Source: Cryobacterium zongtaii
GTDB lineage: Bacteria; Actinomycetota; Actinomycetes; Actinomycetales; Microbacteriaceae
DNA length: 64,000 nucleotides
NCBI RefSeq assembly: GCF_002909375.1
Contig: NZ_PPXD01000007.1
Location: 248,001-312,000, forward strand
Direction of reading: 5' to 3'
In this document: piece by piece, positions 18,573 through 28,254 of the stretch
Layout of the letters: each line of letters starts with the position of its first letter
How positions within the stretch are numbered: the first letter of the stretch is position 1
The notes under the pieces: model-generated
What the model was told of the DNA's origin: nothing
Seen by the model: the letters and a program-made list of their open reading frames with translations, nothing else
Database searches by the model: none
Position numbers and translations under genes: made by a program

Positions 18573-18995
18573 TTACGCGTCGCCCTTTTTGGGTTCGGTG
18601 TCGGTGTCGGGCGCGACCTCGTCGGTCGTCGGCTTGAATTCGGCACGCTGGCCGTACTCGGGCTCGCCGACAACGGCCGGCGTGCCGGCGTCGGTGTCAA
18701 CGGTCTGGTCGAGGACGACGTCATCGCCGGCGACTGTGGGCTCGACGACGCGGGCGATCGTCTGGCGGTGGATCTGCACAATGGTGCCGGGTGCGATCTC
18801 GAGGGCGACCTTGTTCTCTTCCTCATCGATCGACACAATGGTGCCGTAGAGGCCGAAGTTGGTCATCACGTCTGCTCCGGCGACCATCTTCGACTGCAGG
18901 GCCAAGGTGTCCTTCTGGCGCTTGCGGCCATTGCGAAACATGAAGAACACAAGCAACGCCAAGACGGCGAGCATGACTAGAGTCAACGGATCCAT
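18573..18995 (-). CDS. yajC: Preprotein translocase accessory subunit YajC
   Basis: Small membrane protein associated with SecDF. The 140 residues start MDPLTLVMLAVLALLVFFMF, one N-terminal helix, followed by RNGRKRQKDTLALQSKMVAGADVMT, the YajC signature, and IVSIDEEENKVALEIAPGT. The acidic Thr/Asp-rich C-terminal tail is an actinobacterial extension. It lies 65 bases upstream of secD and about 100 bases downstream of ruvB. Confidence 0.95.
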   Translation of the reverse strand: MDPLTLVMLAVLALLVFFMFRNGRKRQKDTLALQSKMVAGADVMTNFGLYGTIVSIDEEENKVALEIAPGTIVQIHRQTIARVVEPTVAGDDVVLDQTVDTDAGTPAVVGEPEYGQRAEFKPTTDEVAPDTDTEPKKGDA

Positions 18996-19097
18996 AGAAC
19001 TGTGAAACCTTCCCGTGCGAGCGTGGTGTCGCGACGAAGTTTTTTGTGGGAGTGGCTGGGGGAAGCCGGCAGAAGGTGCGTGCCTGACCAGCTTGAA

Positions 19098-20132
19098 TTA
19101 TAGAACATCCAAGGTGAGCGCAGCCTGAGGATTGCTCAAGCCGAAATGCCGCCACGCTGCGGCAGTAGCAACCCGCCCGCGCGGGGTACGCGTGAGGAAG
19201 CCTATCCGCACCAGGAAGGGCTCGACGACCGATTCGATGGTTTCGGGCTCCTCCCCCACCGAGACGGCCAGTGTATTCAGCCCAACCGGTCCACCCCCAA
19301 AACGGGTGAGGACGATGTTCATGACCTCGCGGTCGAGCCGGTCCAGTCCGATTTCGTCGACGTCGTAGAGCTCCAGCGCCGCATGCACGGCCGCCAGGTC
19401 GGCGTCTCCGCCGTGCACGAGCGCGTAGTCGCGCACCCGGCGCAACAGCCGGTTGGCGATTCGCGGAGTCCCCCGGCACCGGCCGGCGATCTCGGCGATG
19501 GCCTCCCGGTCGATGACCAGTCCGAGGAGGCGTGCGGCGCGCACCAGCACCAGTTCGAGTTCGGCGTCGGCGTAGAACTCCAGGTGGGCCGTGAAGCCGA
19601 ACCTGTCGCGCAGCGGGTTCGGGAGCATGCCGGAACGTGTGGTGGCCCCGACCAGGGTGAACGGCGCCAGGTCCAACGGTACCGACGTGGCTCCGGCCCC
19701 CTTGCCGACCATGATGTCGATGCGGAAGTCCTCCATCGCCAGGTAGAGCATCTCTTCGGCGGAGCGGGCCATCCGATGGATCTCGTCGATGAAGAGCACC
19801 TCGCCGGGCACGAGGGAGGAGAGCACGGCAGCCAGGTCGCCGGCGTGCTGAATCGCGGGGCCGCTAGACATGCGCAGTGGCCGATTGCCCTCGTAGGCGA
19901 TGATCATGGCCAGGGTCGTCTTGCCGAGGCCTGGCGGGCCGGCCAGCAGGATGTGGTCAGGGGTGCGCTGCTGCATCGATGCCGCGGTCAGCAGCAGCTG
20001 CAACTGACCGCGCACCTTCTGCTGGCCGACGAACTCGGTGAGGCTCTTGGGGCGCAGGGCGCCCTCGAAGGCCAGCTCCGCGTCGCCCTCGAGTGCCGGG
20101 TTGGTCAGGTCGACGCCGGGATCCTGGGTCAT
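19098..20132 (-). CDS. ruvB: Holliday junction branch migration ATPase RuvB
   Basis: AAA+ motor that drives branch migration on RuvA-bound junctions. The 344 residues are complete: Walker [11 protein letters not shown] at 65-74, Walker [11 protein letters not shown], sensor [10 protein letters not shown], and the C-terminal winged helix ending [18 protein letters not shown] overlap with the ruvA stop indicates coupled translation. Confidence 0.98.
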   Translation of the reverse strand: MTQDPGVDLTNPALEGDAELAFEGALRPKSLTEFVGQQKVRGQLQLLLTAASMQQRTPDHILLAGPPGLGKTTLAMIIAYEGNRPLRMSSGPAIQHAGDLAAVLSSLVPGEVLFIDEIHRMARSAEEMLYLAMEDFRIDIMVGKGAGATSVPLDLAPFTLVGATTRSGMLPNPLRDRFGFTAHLEFYADAELELVLVRAARLLGLVIDREAIAEIAGRCRGTPRIANRLLRRVRDYALVHGGDADLAAVHAALELYDVDEIGLDRLDREVMNIVLTRFGGGPVGLNTLAVSVGEEPETIESVVEPFLVRIGFLTRTPRGRVATAAAWRHFGLSNPQAALTLDVL

Positions 20133-20782
20133 GAGTTGCGACCAGCGGCATTGGCGGCACCGGAATGCTGGGCAGGACCGAGCCGGGCCAAGGCCAGGCG
20201 GAGCACGACCCCGACCCCGGCTTCCTCGGCGTCGAACTCGGCTGTGCTGCCGGCGAGGATCTCCTCAACGGCCTGGACGGCGACCCGCTCCGACCAGCCG
20301 AGGCCGATCAGCGCGGCTTGCACGCTGGCGCCGACGGTGGCCGTGGCGACGCCGGCGCGTCCGGGGGCAACCGCGGCGCTGGTGACGGCGACCTTGCCGA
20401 CCAGTGACAGCACTATGAGCTTGGCGGTCTTCGGTCCGATCCCGCTGACCTTGCGGAACACGGCATCATCCTCGGCGTTGACGGCGAGGGCGATTTGGTT
20501 GGGGGTGAGCACGGCGAGCACGCCGAGCGCGGACTTGGGACCGACGCCGGTGACGCCGACGAGAAGCTCGAACACTGCGAGTTCTTCGGCGCTAGGGAAG
20601 CCGTAGAGGGTGAGGGAGTCTTCACGAACGATCAGGGTGGTGGCCAGGCGGGTTTCGGTGCCGACCCTCGCGGCCAGGGCTGTGGACGGGGTGACCTGCA
20701 GGGCGAGTCCGACTCCGCCGACCTCGATCACGACGGTTGAGCCCAGGGCTGAAAGGACTGGGCCACGCACTGAAGAGATCAC
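20129..20782 (-). CDS. ruvA: Holliday junction branch migration protein RuvA
   Basis: Tetrameric junction-binding protein that positions RuvB. The 217 residues start [25 protein letters not shown] (OB fold), then two helix-hairpin-helix motifs ([13 protein letters not shown] and [13 protein letters not shown]), then a flexible linker and domain III ([21 protein letters not shown]). The start is GTG 20782, with GTGA overlapping the ruvC stop. The residues after domain III form a short extension with no obvious motif. Confidence 0.97.
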   Translation of the reverse strand: MISSVRGPVLSALGSTVVIEVGGVGLALQVTPSTALAARVGTETRLATTLIVREDSLTLYGFPSAEELAVFELLVGVTGVGPKSALGVLAVLTPNQIALAVNAEDDAVFRKVSGIGPKTAKLIVLSLVGKVAVTSAAVAPGRAGVATATVGASVQAALIGLGWSERVAVQAVEEILAGSTAEFDAEEAGVGVVLRLALARLGPAQHSGAANAAGRNS

Positions 20783-21432
20783 CTAGCCAGCCTACGGTGC
20801 GCCGCAGACACTGCCGCCGCCGACCCCGGCGCGTTGCCGCGCTCGGCGTCGCGCCAGGCCTTCTGCGCCGGAGTGAGCGAGCCGGGACTCAGCGCGGGCG
20901 TGGACCGGTTGCCCGCCGCGACCGTACCGCTGGTGGGGAGTACACCGCCGGCGGCGCCGGTTCGCCACGCGTGGCAGATGGCCAGCGCGAGGGCGTCGGC
21001 GGCATCCGCCGGTTTCGGGATTTCGGCCAGTCCCAGCACCCGGGCGACCATTGTGCCGACCTGCTTTTTGTCCGCGGAGCCGTACCCGGTGATGGCGGCC
21101 TTGACCTCGCTCGGGGTGTGCAGGGTCACCGTCAGTCCGCGCTTGGCGGCGAGCATGAGGGCCACCCCACTGATCTGGGCGGTGCCCATGACCGTGCTCA
21201 CGTTCTGCTGCGCGAAGACCCGTTCAATGGCCACGAAGTGCGGTTGGTGCCGGTCGAGGAGCTCTTCGAGGCCCTCACTGATCAGGAGCAGGCGGCGTTC
21301 GAGGGGCAGGTCGGGAGAGCTGCGCAGCACCTGCACGTCGACAAGGGTCGCCGAACGGTTCGCTGCGACGTCGACGATCCCGACGCCGCAGCGGGTCAGG
21401 CCCGGGTCGATGCCCAGCACCCTGACCGTCAT
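20779..21432 (-). CDS. ruvC: Holliday junction resolvase RuvC
   Basis: Metal-dependent nuclease that resolves junctions; RNase H fold. The start at ATG 21432 gives [21 protein letters not shown] with the first catalytic Asp. [20 protein letters not shown] carries the Glu, and [12 protein letters not shown] the distal acidic pair. At about 217 residues it is longer than the usual 170-190 because of a Pro/Ala-rich C-terminal tail (residues about 165-217), which has no recognised domain. It follows yebC by 7 bases. Confidence 0.96.
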   Translation of the reverse strand: MTVRVLGIDPGLTRCGVGIVDVAANRSATLVDVQVLRSSPDLPLERRLLLISEGLEELLDRHQPHFVAIERVFAQQNVSTVMGTAQISGVALMLAAKRGLTVTLHTPSEVKAAITGYGSADKKQVGTMVARVLGLAEIPKPADAADALALAICHAWRTGAAGGVLPTSGTVAAGNRSTPALSPGSLTPAQKAWRDAERGNAPGSAAAVSAAHRRLAR

Positions 21433-21439
21433 CGGTGGG

Positions 21440-22201
21440 CTATTCGCTGTCTGCTTCGAGCTCGGCCTGGACCTCGGCCGAGACGTCGTAGTTGCTGTAG
21501 ATATTCTGCACGTCGTCGAGTTCCTCGAGAGCGTCGATGAGCCTGAACACCTTGCGGGCGGTCTCGGCGTCGACCTCGATCTTGAGCTGCGGGACGAAGG
21601 CGATGTCGGCGGAGTCGTAGTCGATTCCAGCCGCCTGCAGGGCAGTACGGGTGGCGACCAGATCGTGCGCCTCGCTGAAGACCTCGAACTTCTCGCCGTC
21701 GTCGACGACCTCTTCGGCGCCGGCGTCGAGCACCGCAGCGAGAACGTCGTCTTCGGTTGCGTCTCCCTTGGGCACCACGACGATGCCCTTGCGGTGGAAG
21801 TTGTAGGCGACACTGCCCGGGTCGGCCATGTTGCCGCCGTTGCGGCTGACCGTGGTGCGCACCTCGGCCGCGGCTCGGTTCTTGTTGTCGGTGAGGCACT
21901 CGATCATGATGGCGACACCGTTGGCGGCGTAGCCCTCATACATGATCGTGGTGTAGTCGACGGCTTCACCGGACAGCCCGGCGCCGCGCTTGACGGCGCG
22001 GTCGATGTTGTCGTTGGGGACCGAGGTCTTCTTCGCCTTCTGGATGGCGTCGACGAGAGTCGGGTTGCCAGACAGGTCCGCTCCGCCCATACGGGCAGCG
22101 ACCTCGATGTTCTTGATCAGCTTGGCGAAAGCCTTCGCCCGACGCGAGTCGGTGACAGCCTTCTGGTGCTTGGTGGTCGCCCACTTGGAATGCCCGGACA
22201 T
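21440..22201 (-). CDS. yebC: YebC/PmpR family protein (TACO1-like)
   Basis: DNA/RNA-associated regulator family; members act as transcription regulators, and recent work links YebC to relief of ribosome stalling at prolines. The 253 residues are full length and begin [23 protein letters not shown], the family signature, with [18 protein letters not shown] in the middle. Placed directly upstream of ruvC, the classical arrangement. Confidence 0.97.
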   Translation of the reverse strand: MSGHSKWATTKHQKAVTDSRRAKAFAKLIKNIEVAARMGGADLSGNPTLVDAIQKAKKTSVPNDNIDRAVKRGAGLSGEAVDYTTIMYEGYAANGVAIMIECLTDNKNRAAAEVRTTVSRNGGNMADPGSVAYNFHRKGIVVVPKGDATEDDVLAAVLDAGAEEVVDDGEKFEVFSEAHDLVATRTALQAAGIDYDSADIAFVPQLKIEVDAETARKVFRLIDALEELDDVQNIYSNYDVSAEVQAELEADSE

Positions 22202-22340
22202 GAATCTCCCGATTTTCGTTGCGTTGTCGTTGCGCTAACTCGTGCGACGCGCTTGGGGCGTCGTCTGCTGGCACCGCGACCGTTCCGACCGCTCAGTGCG
22301 TTCTCAGTCTAGCCCGGGCACCCTCTGACTGCCCTTCGGC

Positions 22341-22877
22341 TCACCGGGTGGTGGGCACGCCGAGTATCTTGTGCAGGGTGCGCAGGTTGCGGTTCGTGGT
22401 GGTGGATTTGTACCGGGGTTTGGCAGCCAGGAGGCTGAAGGGGCTCTTGATTCCCACAGCCCGACGCACCTGCCAGTACAGGAGTCCGTCGCCGGGTAGA
22501 ACGCTCTCGTCGGCAGGATCGAGCTGGGGCGCGCTGACCAGGAGCTCGTCGAGCCTGGCCGGGTCTGAGCCGAAGAGGATGTACGAGTGCCAGCCGTCCC
22601 GGTCGTCGAACGGGTAGCCGTCGACGGCTGCGACGAGGTCGTCTCTGCTGAGCAGCACCACGAACGCCGTGTATCCGAATCGCTCTGACAGGGCTCGTTC
22701 CATGCCCGTCTTGACGGCGGCGGCATCAGGCTCGTCGCTCGAGAAGAGCACATTGCCGCTGGCCAGGATGGTCGTGACACCGCTGTGGCCGAGCCTGCTG
22801 ACGGTTTCGGCCAGGTCGGCCATCTTGATGGTGATGCCGCCGACGTTGATGCCGCGCAGCAGGGCGACGTATCTCAT
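22341..22877 (-). CDS. DUF1697 family protein
   Basis: A 178-residue soluble protein beginning MRYVALLRGINVGGITIKMADL, the DUF1697 signature. ILASGNVLFSS and DLVAAVDGYPF-type segments are also typical, and the C-terminus RNLRTLHKILG contains the conserved RN.RT. Function is unknown. It interrupts the pdxT-yebC order that is contiguous in relatives, so it is probably an insertion in this lineage. Confidence 0.88.
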   Translation of the reverse strand: MRYVALLRGINVGGITIKMADLAETVSRLGHSGVTTILASGNVLFSSDEPDAAAVKTGMERALSERFGYTAFVVLLSRDDLVAAVDGYPFDDRDGWHSYILFGSDPARLDELLVSAPQLDPADESVLPGDGLLYWQVRRAVGIKSPFSLLAAKPRYKSTTTNRNLRTLHKILGVPTTR

Positions 22878-22929
22878 GCGCTGGCCTGGGTCATGCCCCC
22901 ATTGTGCCGGACTGTGTGGTGCAGCCGGG

Positions 22930-23523
22930 CTAGGCGCCGAAACCGGCCGTCTGCACCTTCTGCAGGAAGTACTCGTGGAAGCGGTACTCCCCCGTGATCT
23001 CCGGGTGGAAGGACGTGCCGAGCAGGTTGCCTTGCTCGACGGCCACGCATCGACCGTCGGCGATCGTCGCCAACGCCGTGGCGCGCGATCCGATCGTCTC
23101 GACCACCGGGGCGCGGATGAAGACGGCGTGCACTGGGGTCTCGCCGAGGGCCGGTACGTCCAGGTCGGTCTCGAACGAGGCGGTCTGCGAGCCGAACGCG
23201 TTGCGGCGCACGCTGATGTCCAGGCCGCCGATGCTCTGCTGGCCCGAGATGCCGTCCAACACGTTGTCGGCCAGCATGATCAGTCCCGCGCAGGTGCCGT
23301 AGACCGGCATCCCGCCCTGGACGGCCGCTCGCAGGGGGTCGGCGAGGCCGAACATGCGAGTCAGCTTGTCCATCACGCTGGACTCGCCGCCCGGGATCAC
23401 CAGGCCGGTGACGCTGGCCAGTTCCTCCGGGCGGCGCACGAGAGTGACCTCGCTGCCGAGCGAGCGCAGGACGTCGGCATGCTCGCGAAAGTCGCCCTGA
23501 AGGGCGAGTACTCCAACGCTCAT
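22930..23523 (-). CDS. pdxT: Pyridoxal 5'-phosphate synthase glutaminase subunit PdxT
   Basis: Class I glutamine amidotransferase delivering ammonia to PdxS for PLP synthesis. The 197 residues from ATG 23523 start MSVGVLALQGDFREHADVL. Motifs are GGESSVMDKL (glutamine binding), GTCAGLIMLAD (catalytic Cys) and TSFHPEITGEYRFHEYF (catalytic His and Glu). It follows pdxS by 10 bases, so the pair is translated together. Confidence 0.97.
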   Translation of the reverse strand: MSVGVLALQGDFREHADVLRSLGSEVTLVRRPEELASVTGLVIPGGESSVMDKLTRMFGLADPLRAAVQGGMPVYGTCAGLIMLADNVLDGISGQQSIGGLDISVRRNAFGSQTASFETDLDVPALGETPVHAVFIRAPVVETIGSRATALATIADGRCVAVEQGNLLGTSFHPEITGEYRFHEYFLQKVQTAGFGA

Positions 23524-23533
23524 GAAGCGGGTG

Positions 23534-24454
23534 TTACCAGCCGCGCTCGGAGAGGCGGTGCGGTGCGGCAAGGTCGGACACGTTGATGCCGACCATGGCT
23601 TCGCCGAGGCCCCGCGAGACATCCGCGATGATCTTGGCGTCGTCGTAGAAGGCGACGGCCTTGACGATGGCGTTGGCGCGTTCCTGCGGGTTGCCGGACT
23701 TGAAGATGCCCGAACCCACGAAGACGCCGTCGGCGCCGAGCTGCATCATCATGGCCGCGTCGGCCGGGGTGGCCACGCCGCCGGCGGTGAACAGCACGAC
23801 GGGCAGCTTGCCGGTCGCGGCGATCTCGGCGACGAGTTCGTACGGGGCCTGCAGGTCCTTGGCGGCCACGTACAGCTCGTCCTTGGTGAGCGAGGACAGC
23901 CGGGCGATCTCGCCCTTGATGGTGCGGATGTGCTTGGTGGCCTCAGAGACGTCGCCGGTGCCGGCCTCGCCCTTGGAGCGGATCATCGCGGCGCCCTCGG
24001 TGATGCGACGCAGCGCCTCGCCCAGGTTGGTGGCACCGCAGACGAACGGAATCGTGAAGTTCCACTTGTCGATGTGGTTGACGTAGTCGGCGGGGCTCAG
24101 CACCTCTGACTCGTCGATGTAGTCGACCTCGAGGGCCTGCAGCACCTGGGCCTCGACGAAGTGGCCGATGCGGGCCTTCGCCATGACCGGGATGGAGACC
24201 TCGGCGCGGATGCTGTCGATCAGGTCGGGGTCGCTCATGCGCGCGACACCACCCTGGGAGCGGATGTCGGCCGGGACGCGCTCGAGCGCCATGACGGCGA
24301 CGGCGCCGGCGTCTTCGGCGATGCGGGCCTGCTCGGCGTTGACGACGTCCATGATGACGCCGCCCTTCAGCATCTCAGCGAGTCCGCGCTTGACGCGGCT
24401 CGAGCCGAACTGTGCGGCGCTGTCGACCTGCTCGGGGGAAGTGGTGTCAGTCAT
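23534..24454 (-). CDS. pdxS: Pyridoxal 5'-phosphate synthase subunit PdxS
   Basis: TIM-barrel synthase condensing ribose 5-phosphate, glyceraldehyde 3-phosphate and ammonia into PLP. The 306 residues are full length. [20 protein letters not shown] contains the substrate-binding Asp, [19 protein letters not shown] is the family signature, and [16 protein letters not shown] holds a catalytic region. A TAGAAT -10-like element ends only a few bases before the ATG, so the transcript may have a very short leader. Confidence 0.97.
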   Translation of the reverse strand: MTDTTSPEQVDSAAQFGSSRVKRGLAEMLKGGVIMDVVNAEQARIAEDAGAVAVMALERVPADIRSQGGVARMSDPDLIDSIRAEVSIPVMAKARIGHFVEAQVLQALEVDYIDESEVLSPADYVNHIDKWNFTIPFVCGATNLGEALRRITEGAAMIRSKGEAGTGDVSEATKHIRTIKGEIARLSSLTKDELYVAAKDLQAPYELVAEIAATGKLPVVLFTAGGVATPADAAMMMQLGADGVFVGSGIFKSGNPQERANAIVKAVAFYDDAKIIADVSRGLGEAMVGINVSDLAAPHRLSERGW

Positions 24455-24575
24455 AGCTACGATTCTATTCCTTGCGTCTGGTGCCGCTGGTCGGGGCGAG
24501 GGGCACGGGTGATGAGAACTGGGTCAAGAGACGGGTGTTACTGCAAGCCGTGCCAGCGAGGTGGGAAAGCGGGGG

Positions 24576-25211
24576 TCAGACGGTGGAAACCGGCCAACCC
24601 TCCGCGACCTCGCGGCGCACCTCGCCGAGCAGCTTCGGGATTGCCTTGGTGCCGGCGATGATCGGGAAGAAGTTCGAGTCGAGCGCCCACCGCGGCACGA
24701 TGTGCTGGTGCAGGTGCTCAGCGATCCCGGCGCCCGCGATGCGGCCCTGGTTCATTCCGAGGTTGAACCCGTCGCAGCCCGAGGTGGCCTTGAGTACCCG
24801 CATTGCCACCTGGGTCAGGCTACCGATCTCGGCGACTTCCTCCGGGGTGGCTTCGTCATACGTCGCAACATGCCGGTAGGGGCAGACCAGCAGGTGGCCG
24901 CTGTTGTACGGGAACAGGTTCAGCAGCACGTAGGCGTACTTCCCGCGAGCCACGATGAGAGCCTTCTCGTCGTCCATCGAAGGTGCGATGCAGAACGGGC
25001 AGTCGTCGGGGTGCGGCTGCTGACCGTCTTGGATGTAGACCATCCGGTGGGGCGTCCACAGTCGCTGGAAGGCGTCCGGAACGGCGGCGAAGTCGCCCGA
25101 ATTCTCCACCTGGACGCCCTCGACGAAGTCCTGCGGGCTGCCGGACAGGCGGTCCCAGGGCGTGTCTCGCGGCGCGTCCTTCTCGGGACCCGCCGGAGTG
25201 GCTTCGGTCAT
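24576..25211 (-). CDS. HIT family hydrolase (Ap4A phosphorylase-like)
   Basis: Nucleotide hydrolase or transferase of the histidine-triad fold. The 211-residue product has DDCPFCIAP (possible metal site), then NLFPYNSGHLLVCPYRHV, and the HIT motif HLHQHIVPRW with the active-site histidine. The N-terminal extension (TPAGPEKDAPRD) is low complexity. Orthologous to the gene after thrS in M. tuberculosis (Rv2613c), which has Ap4A phosphorylase activity. It follows thrS by 2 bases. Confidence 0.93.
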   Translation of the reverse strand: MTEATPAGPEKDAPRDTPWDRLSGSPQDFVEGVQVENSGDFAAVPDAFQRLWTPHRMVYIQDGQQPHPDDCPFCIAPSMDDEKALIVARGKYAYVLLNLFPYNSGHLLVCPYRHVATYDEATPEEVAEIGSLTQVAMRVLKATSGCDGFNLGMNQGRIAGAGIAEHLHQHIVPRWALDSNFFPIIAGTKAIPKLLGEVRREVAEGWPVSTV

Positions 25212-25213
25212 CG

Positions 25214-27247
25214 TCAGGCCTGGTCCGCGCCGGCCGCAACGACCAGGGCGACGGGTGCGCCTTCCTGGGCGAAGTCGGCGGCGCCGTTGACCTGCGCGCG
25301 GGTGGTGATGGACGCGATGATCCGGCGGATGGCGTCGTCGACGGGAACCCCGTTTTCCTGGGTGCCGTCACGGAACCGGAAGCTGACCGCGCCGTTCGCG
25401 CGGTCATCCTCACCGACGATGAGCTGGAACGGGATCCTCTGCAGCGTGGCGTTGCGGATCTTCTTCTGCATCCGGTCGCTGGACGAGTCGAGTTCGACCC
25501 GGACGCCCGCCGTCTTGAGCTTGGCCAGGACTTCCCAGAGGAAGTCCTCGTACTGCTCGGACACTGGGATGCCGATGACCTGCACCGGCGAGAGCCAGAC
25601 CGGGAACGCACCGGCGTAGTGCTCGAGCAGGATGGCGAAGAACCGCTCGATCGACCCGAGCAGGGCGCGGTGGATCATGACCGGCTGCTGGCGAGTGCCG
25701 TCGGGCGCCGTGTACTCCAGGTCGAACAGTTCCGGCTGGTTGAAGTCGAGTTGCACCGTCGACAGCTGCCAGGTGCGGCCGATGGCGTCCCGTGCCTGCA
25801 CCGAGATCTTCGGACCATAAAAGGCCGCTCCACCCGGATCCGCCACGAGTTCGAGTCCCGAATCCTCGCCGACCTGGCGGAGGGTGTCGGTCGCGGCCTC
25901 CCACTGCTCGTCAGTACCGACGGACTTCTTGGGATCGCGGGTCGACAGTTCCAGGTAGAAATCGGTGAGGCCGTAACCACGGAGGGTCTCGAAGACGAAC
26001 TCGAGCTGGCTGGTGACCTCGGCTTTGACCTGGTCCTGGGTGACGTAGATGTGCGCATCGTCCTGGGTGAGGCCTCGCACGCGAGTGAGGCCCTGCAGCG
26101 TGCCGCTCTTCTCATAACGGTAGACGGTGCCGAACTCCGCCAGACGCAACGGAAGCTCGCGGTAGCTGCGTCCGCGGGCCTTGAAGATGAGGTTATGCAT
26201 TGGGCAGTTCATGGGCTTCAGGTAGTAGTCCTGGCCCTGGCGGGTGACGTGGCCCTCGGCGTCGACCTCTTCGTCAAGGTGCATGGGCGGGAACATGCCC
26301 TCGCGGTACCAGTTGAGGTGCTGGCTGGTCTCGAACAGGTGACCCTTGGTGATGTGGGGGGTGTTGACCAGGTCGTAGCCGTTCGCGAGCAGGCGCTCGC
26401 GCATGAAGTTCTCAATCTCCGAACGGATGATGCCGCCCTTGGGGTGGAAGACAGCCAGGCCGGAGCCGATCTCTTCGGGGAAGGAGAACAGGTCCAGTTC
26501 CTGGCCGAGCTTGCGATGGTCGCGCTTGGCGGCCTCTTCCAGGCGGGCCTTGTAGGCGCGCAGTTCGTCCTTGGTGGGCCAGGCGGTGCCGTAGATGCGC
26601 TGCAGCTGCGGGTTCTTCTCCGAACCGCGCCAGTACGCTGCGGCCAGGCGGGTGAGCGAGTAGCCGTTGCCGATCATGCGGGTGTTGGGCAGGTGCGGAC
26701 CGCGGCAGAGGTCCTTCCACACGGTCTCACCGGTCTTGGGGTCGACGTTGTCGTAGATGGTCAGTTCCGCGCCGCCGACCTCGACGGACTCGTTGTCGCC
26801 ATCGGGGGTCGGGTCGTCTCCCGCCCCGCCCTTCAGGCCGATGAGTTCCAGCTTGTACGGCTCTGCCGCAAGTTCGGCGCGGGCCTCGTCATCGGTCACG
26901 ACGCGGCGCACGAAGCGCTGGCCCTGACGGATGATGCGGTCCATGGCCTTCTCGAGCGACTTGATGTCTTCGGGGGTGAACGGTTCGGCCACGTCGAAGT
27001 CGTAGTAGAAGCCGTCGGTGACGAATGGGCCGATGCCCAAGCGCGCCGCGGGGTTCACGGTCTGCACGGCCTGAGCGAGCACGTGAGCAGCCGAGTGGCG
27101 CAGGATGTTGAGGCCGTCGGGTGAGTCGATTGTCACCGGGGTGACGTCATCCGTTTCGGTCACCGCAGTGGCGAGGTCCCTGAGCTCGCCGTTGACGCGC
27201 ATGGCGACAACGGATCGGTCGGTGAATAGCTCAAAACCGTCAACCAC
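25214..27247 (-). CDS. thrS: Threonine--tRNA ligase
   Basis: Class II synthetase charging tRNA-Thr. The 677-residue product has an N-terminal TGS domain ([20 protein letters not shown]), an editing-like second domain ([11 protein letters not shown]), the catalytic core with [21 protein letters not shown] and [16 protein letters not shown], and an anticodon-binding domain ([20 protein letters not shown]). I place the start at GTG 27247, where AAGGGAG lies 8 bases upstream; an upstream TTG (27280) has no better signal. It is first in a thrS-HIT-pdxST run. Confidence 0.96.
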   Translation of the reverse strand: MVDGFELFTDRSVVAMRVNGELRDLATAVTETDDVTPVTIDSPDGLNILRHSAAHVLAQAVQTVNPAARLGIGPFVTDGFYYDFDVAEPFTPEDIKSLEKAMDRIIRQGQRFVRRVVTDDEARAELAAEPYKLELIGLKGGAGDDPTPDGDNESVEVGGAELTIYDNVDPKTGETVWKDLCRGPHLPNTRMIGNGYSLTRLAAAYWRGSEKNPQLQRIYGTAWPTKDELRAYKARLEEAAKRDHRKLGQELDLFSFPEEIGSGLAVFHPKGGIIRSEIENFMRERLLANGYDLVNTPHITKGHLFETSQHLNWYREGMFPPMHLDEEVDAEGHVTRQGQDYYLKPMNCPMHNLIFKARGRSYRELPLRLAEFGTVYRYEKSGTLQGLTRVRGLTQDDAHIYVTQDQVKAEVTSQLEFVFETLRGYGLTDFYLELSTRDPKKSVGTDEQWEAATDTLRQVGEDSGLELVADPGGAAFYGPKISVQARDAIGRTWQLSTVQLDFNQPELFDLEYTAPDGTRQQPVMIHRALLGSIERFFAILLEHYAGAFPVWLSPVQVIGIPVSEQYEDFLWEVLAKLKTAGVRVELDSSSDRMQKKIRNATLQRIPFQLIVGEDDRANGAVSFRFRDGTQENGVPVDDAIRRIIASITTRAQVNGAADFAQEGAPVALVVAAGADQA

Positions 27248-27327
27248 GTGTATTACTCCCTTGAGTTGCGAACCCTTCAACTTTAGCGGGCGCCGGTGGG
27301 CTCAGTGACGGGCCGCGGGCACAGAAA

Positions 27328-27370
27328 AGCGCTGCCGGCGATGCCCGTGTGGACTCTGCCGACAGCGCTT
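27328..27370 (-). terminator. Terminator downstream of the first tRNA block
   Basis: Arms 27328-27339 and 27359-27370 (aagcgctgccgg / ccgacagcgctt) pair with one G-U. On the minus strand the stem is followed by TTTTC. It lies just past tRNA-Val. Confidence 0.75.
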
Positions 27371-27397
27371 GGCTGTACTGTCTCTTGTGCTATCTGG

Positions 27398-27469
27398 TGG
27401 GCGATACTGGGATCGAACCAGTGACCTCTTCCGTGTCAGGGAAGCGCGCTACCGCTGCGCCAATCGCCC
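27398..27469 (-). tRNA. tRNA-Val (GAC), copy A
   Basis: The minus strand folds as a complete 72-base cloverleaf: acceptor GGGCGAT / ATCGCCC, anticodon stem CTTCC/GGAAG with loop CTGACAC, anticodon GAC, T-loop GGTTCGATC. An in-register CCA follows the discriminator A (top-strand tgg at 27395-27397), absent from copy B. Confidence 0.95.
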
Positions 27470-27497
27470 AGGACCGCGGATGGTACTCACGGGCTGG

Positions 27498-27568
27498 AGG
27501 TGGATACGGGATTCGAACCCGTGTAGACGGCTTTGCAGGCCGTTGCCTCGCCTCTCGGCCAATCCACC
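27498..27568 (-). tRNA. tRNA-Cys (GCA), copy A
   Basis: Acceptor GGTGGAT / ATCCACC, anticodon loop CTGCAAA giving GCA, T-loop GGTTCGAATC. Discriminator T is followed by an encoded CCA (top tgg 27495-27497). Confidence 0.95.
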
Positions 27569-27598
27569 GTGTTCTTTGTTACCTGTATACCCAAAGAA

Positions 27599-27618
27599 AA
27601 TCGGCCTCTCGGCCGATT
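27599..27618 (-). terminator. Hairpin between tRNA-Gly and tRNA-Cys, copy A
   Basis: Perfect 8-base arms aatcggcc / ggccgatt with a 4-base loop. On the minus strand it is followed by TTTTCTTT, so it resembles an intrinsic terminator or processing site directly after tRNA-Gly. Confidence 0.6.
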
Positions 27619-27625
27619 CACTTCG

Positions 27626-27697
27626 AGCGGATGACGAGATTCGAACTCGCGACCCTCACCTTGGCAAGGTGATGCGCTACCACTGCGCCACATCCGC
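27626..27697 (-). tRNA. tRNA-Gly (GCC), copy A
   Basis: Acceptor GCGGATG / CATCCGC, anticodon stem TCACC/GGTGA with loop TTGCCAA, anticodon GCC, T-loop GGTTCGAATC-like (AGTTCGAATC). No encoded CCA. It is first in the minus-strand block. Confidence 0.95.
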
Positions 27698-27726
27698 AAC
27701 TGCTCGCATTTCTGCGTGCTTGGAAG

Positions 27727-27732
27727 ACTCTA
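27727..27732 (-). promoter_or_regulatory. Candidate -10 of the copy A tRNA block
   Basis: TAGAGT on the minus strand, at the same distance from tRNA-Gly as in copy B; the downstream leader is almost identical in both copies. No good -35 is visible here. Confidence 0.35.
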
Positions 27733-27829
27733 CTCGATCCTGGGGACCTCGTGTGCACATCACGCGCCAGCGGGCGCCGAGCCCGGTCGAAATCACCCGC
27801 TGTGCCGCGGAATTACGCGGAAAAACAAA

Positions 27830-27856
27830 AAAACCCCCGAGTTTATCGGGGGTTTT
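27830..27856. terminator. Strong bidirectional terminator between the two tRNA blocks
   Basis: aaaacccccga / tcgggggtttt stem (27830-27840 with 27846-27856) around a 5-base loop. On the minus strand the stem is followed by a long T-rich run; on the plus strand by tttt. It ends transcription of copy B. Confidence 0.85.
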
Positions 27857-27894
27857 CTTCGGCGCTTCTCGTGCTTGGTGCTGCCATTGCTCTG

Positions 27895-27966
27895 TGGGCG
27901 ATACTGGGATCGAACCAGTGACCTCTTCCGTGTCAGGGAAGCGCGCTACCGCTGCGCCAATCGCCC
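27895..27966 (-). tRNA. tRNA-Val (GAC), copy B
   Basis: Identical in the mature region to copy A (anticodon GAC, same acceptor and arms). The base following the discriminator differs, so no CCA is encoded. Confidence 0.95.
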
Positions 27967-28005
27967 AAATCCTTCGCAGTGCAAAATGCACACTGCTCTG
28001 GTTGG

Positions 28006-28076
28006 AGGTGGATACGGGATTCGAACCCGTGTATACGGCTTTGCAGGCCGCTGCCTCGCCTCTCGGCCAATCCACC
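28006..28076 (-). tRNA. tRNA-Cys (GCA), copy B
   Basis: Same as copy A except for changes in and beside the anticodon stem (GCGGC/GCCGT, giving a G-U closing pair instead of A-U). Anticodon GCA; encoded CCA (top tgg 28003-28005). Confidence 0.94.
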
Positions 28077-28126
28077 GTGCTTGATGCCGTATTCACTACA
28101 ACCGTGCTGGGTTTACTACCAAACAG

Positions 28127-28146
28127 AATCGGCCTTTCGGCCGATT
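28127..28146 (-). terminator. Hairpin between tRNA-Gly and tRNA-Cys, copy B
   Basis: Same 8-base stem as copy A (aatcggcc / ggccgatt) with loop tttc. The following T-run is broken (CTGTTT), so termination would be weaker. Confidence 0.5.
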
Positions 28147-28153
28147 CAATTCG

Positions 28154-28225
28154 AGCGGATGACGAGATTCGAACTCGCGACCCTCACCTTGGCAAGGTGA
28201 TGCGCTACCACTGCGCCACATCCGC
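28154..28225 (-). tRNA. tRNA-Gly (GCC), copy B
   Basis: Identical in the mature region to copy A: acceptor GCGGATG, anticodon GCC. No encoded CCA. Confidence 0.95.
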
Positions 28226-28254
28226 AACTGCTCGCATTTCTGCGTGCGTTGAAG

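Noticed and set aside
27398-28225. Repeated tRNA block considered as a CRISPR-like or phage attachment repeat
   Set aside because: The repeats are intact tRNA genes with cloverleaf folds; no integrase or att duplication is visible.
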